From a bacterium (GTDB taxonomy: Bacteria > Gemmatimonadota > Gemmatimonadetes > Gemmatimonadales > Gemmatimonadaceae), in assembly GCA_021802745.1 (NCBI GenBank), contig JAJZRK010000080.1, positions 1 to 13,338 on the forward strand: a DNA stretch of 13,338 bases, in the 5' to 3' direction. Position numbers and translations under genes: made by a program. Of this stretch, positions 12,774 to 13,338 are shown piece after piece (the stretch's first letter is position 1; each line of letters starts with the position of its first letter). Under the pieces are notes generated by a model, which was not told the origin of the DNA, ran no database searches, and saw only the letters and a list, made by a program, of their open reading frames with translations.

Positions 12774-13338
12774 CGCCCGCTCCGGGGCTGGCGCACCCAG
12801 CGCGGCAATTTGGCGAGCAGGACGCGCAGGCTGACCGGCTTGGTCAGATAATCAGCCGCGCCGGCGCGGAGGGCGCGCATCTGGTCGGCATCGCCCGCAT
12901 GGGCGCTCAGGAAGACCACGACAAAGTCGCGCGGCCGCTCGATGTGCAGCCGCTCGTGAATTGCATGCCCATCGAGCCCCGGCAGGTCGAGGTCGAGCAG
13001 GACCACCGGCTTCTGCGACGACACCGGCATCTTCAAAAGGGCCTCGAGCGCCTCGGGTCCCGTGCGCAACACCTTGTAGGTGTAGCCCTCCTGGCGCAGC
13101 GCGTATTCGAGCAGGTCCGAGAAGGCCGGATCGTCCTCGACGATGACGACGTCGGGCGCGCGCGTGGAGTCCTCGGGCGCCCAGGCCCGGTTGTCCTGCT
13201 GCAGGGCGACGGCCGCGGCCGCCGCATCGGCGGCGGCGTGCCACAGGTCGTCCGCGCTCACGACCTGCGCGGAGGAGGCTTCCGCGACGCCCAGCACCCA
13301 GGCCGGTTCGTTGCCGTCCACGTCGGACGAGCAGATCG
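12770..13338 (-). CDS. Response regulator with C-terminal REC domain, possibly fused to a GGDEF-like domain (5' end outside window)
   Basis: The frame is open to the window edge, and the residues there look like ordinary protein, so the gene is partial at its start; a GTG at 13321 is an internal alternative. Counting from that GTG, residues 57-175 are a complete receiver domain. Acidic E62-D63-D64, phosphoacceptor D110 in LLDLDLPGLDG, S139 in FLSAH and K161 in LTKPV are all present. The preceding stretch VLGVAEASSAQVVSADDLWHAAADAAAAAVA resembles the last strand and helix of GGDEF diguanylate cyclases (SIGVA ... ADEALYRAK), though in degenerate form. This is a suggestion, not a firm call. If right, the protein links phosphorylation to c-di-GMP, the usual activator of synthases like the one encoded two genes downstream. 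Its TGA overlaps the HEAT gene start (GTGA). Confidence 0.75.
   Translation of the reverse strand, partial: ICSSDVDGNEPAWVLGVAEASSAQVVSADDLWHAAADAAAAAVALQQDNRAWAPEDSTRAPDVVIVEDDPAFSDLLEYALRQEGYTYKVLRTGPEALEALLKMPVSSQKPVVLLDLDLPGLDGHAIHERLHIERPRDFVVVFLSAHAGDADQMRALRAGAADYLTKPVSLRVLLAKLPRWVRQPRSGR

Overview
This 13.3 kb window comes from a bacterium with a very GC-rich chromosome: the imuB stretch at 9541-9600 counts about 85% GC. The gene set, the codon use and the dispersed 7-bp tandem repeats suggest Gemmatimonadota or another high-GC Gram-negative soil lineage such as Acidobacteriota or Myxococcota. That placement is inference; no rRNA or tRNA gene was recognised to fix it.

Layout. (1) Positions 1-1979: a heptamer repeat, then three minus-strand genes. 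Read in transcription order these are a stand-alone REC response regulator, an XdhC-type molybdenum-enzyme maturation factor, and a pterin-4a-carbinolamine dehydratase joined to xdhC by a TAATG stop/start overlap. (2) 2192-2950: a plus-strand secreted amidase of Amidase_3 type, probably a lipoprotein. (3) 3019-7440: an accessory island with lower and patchier GC (spot counts of 62% and 53%). It holds a hipB-hipA type toxin-antitoxin operon on the plus strand. Converging on it, with only 8 bp between the stop codons, is a minus-strand pair: a DUF2971 protein followed by a 623-residue DUF4209-type protein with a HEPN-like R-N-x3-H motif near its C-terminus. This pair is the best candidate in the window for an undescribed defence or toxin system. 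(4) 7441-7884: a gene-free, locally AT-rich stretch (45% GC at 7741-7800) with promoter-like signals. (5) 7885-10204: imuA-imuB, accessory factors of SOS mutagenic translesion synthesis, with a 134-nt gene overlap and no dnaE2 next to them. (6) 10205-10290: an inverted heptamer array between convergent genes. (7) 10288-13338: a tightly coupled minus-strand operon (two 4-nt overlaps) of a partial regulator with a C-terminal REC domain and what looks like a GGDEF tail, a membrane-anchored HEAT-repeat protein, and a processive family 2 glycosyltransferase of PgaC/BcsA type. This looks like a c-di-GMP-linked exopolysaccharide module.

The most unusual DNA feature is a family of 7-bp repeats (ACGGTRG / CYACCGT) in at least three places. 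Twice it forms an inverted pair of about four to six units around a short loop, once in frame inside imuB and once just after imuB. A second heptamer, GGGAGAT in five units, also lies in frame in imuB. Because 7 is not a multiple of 3, a change of one unit would frameshift the mutagenesis gene.
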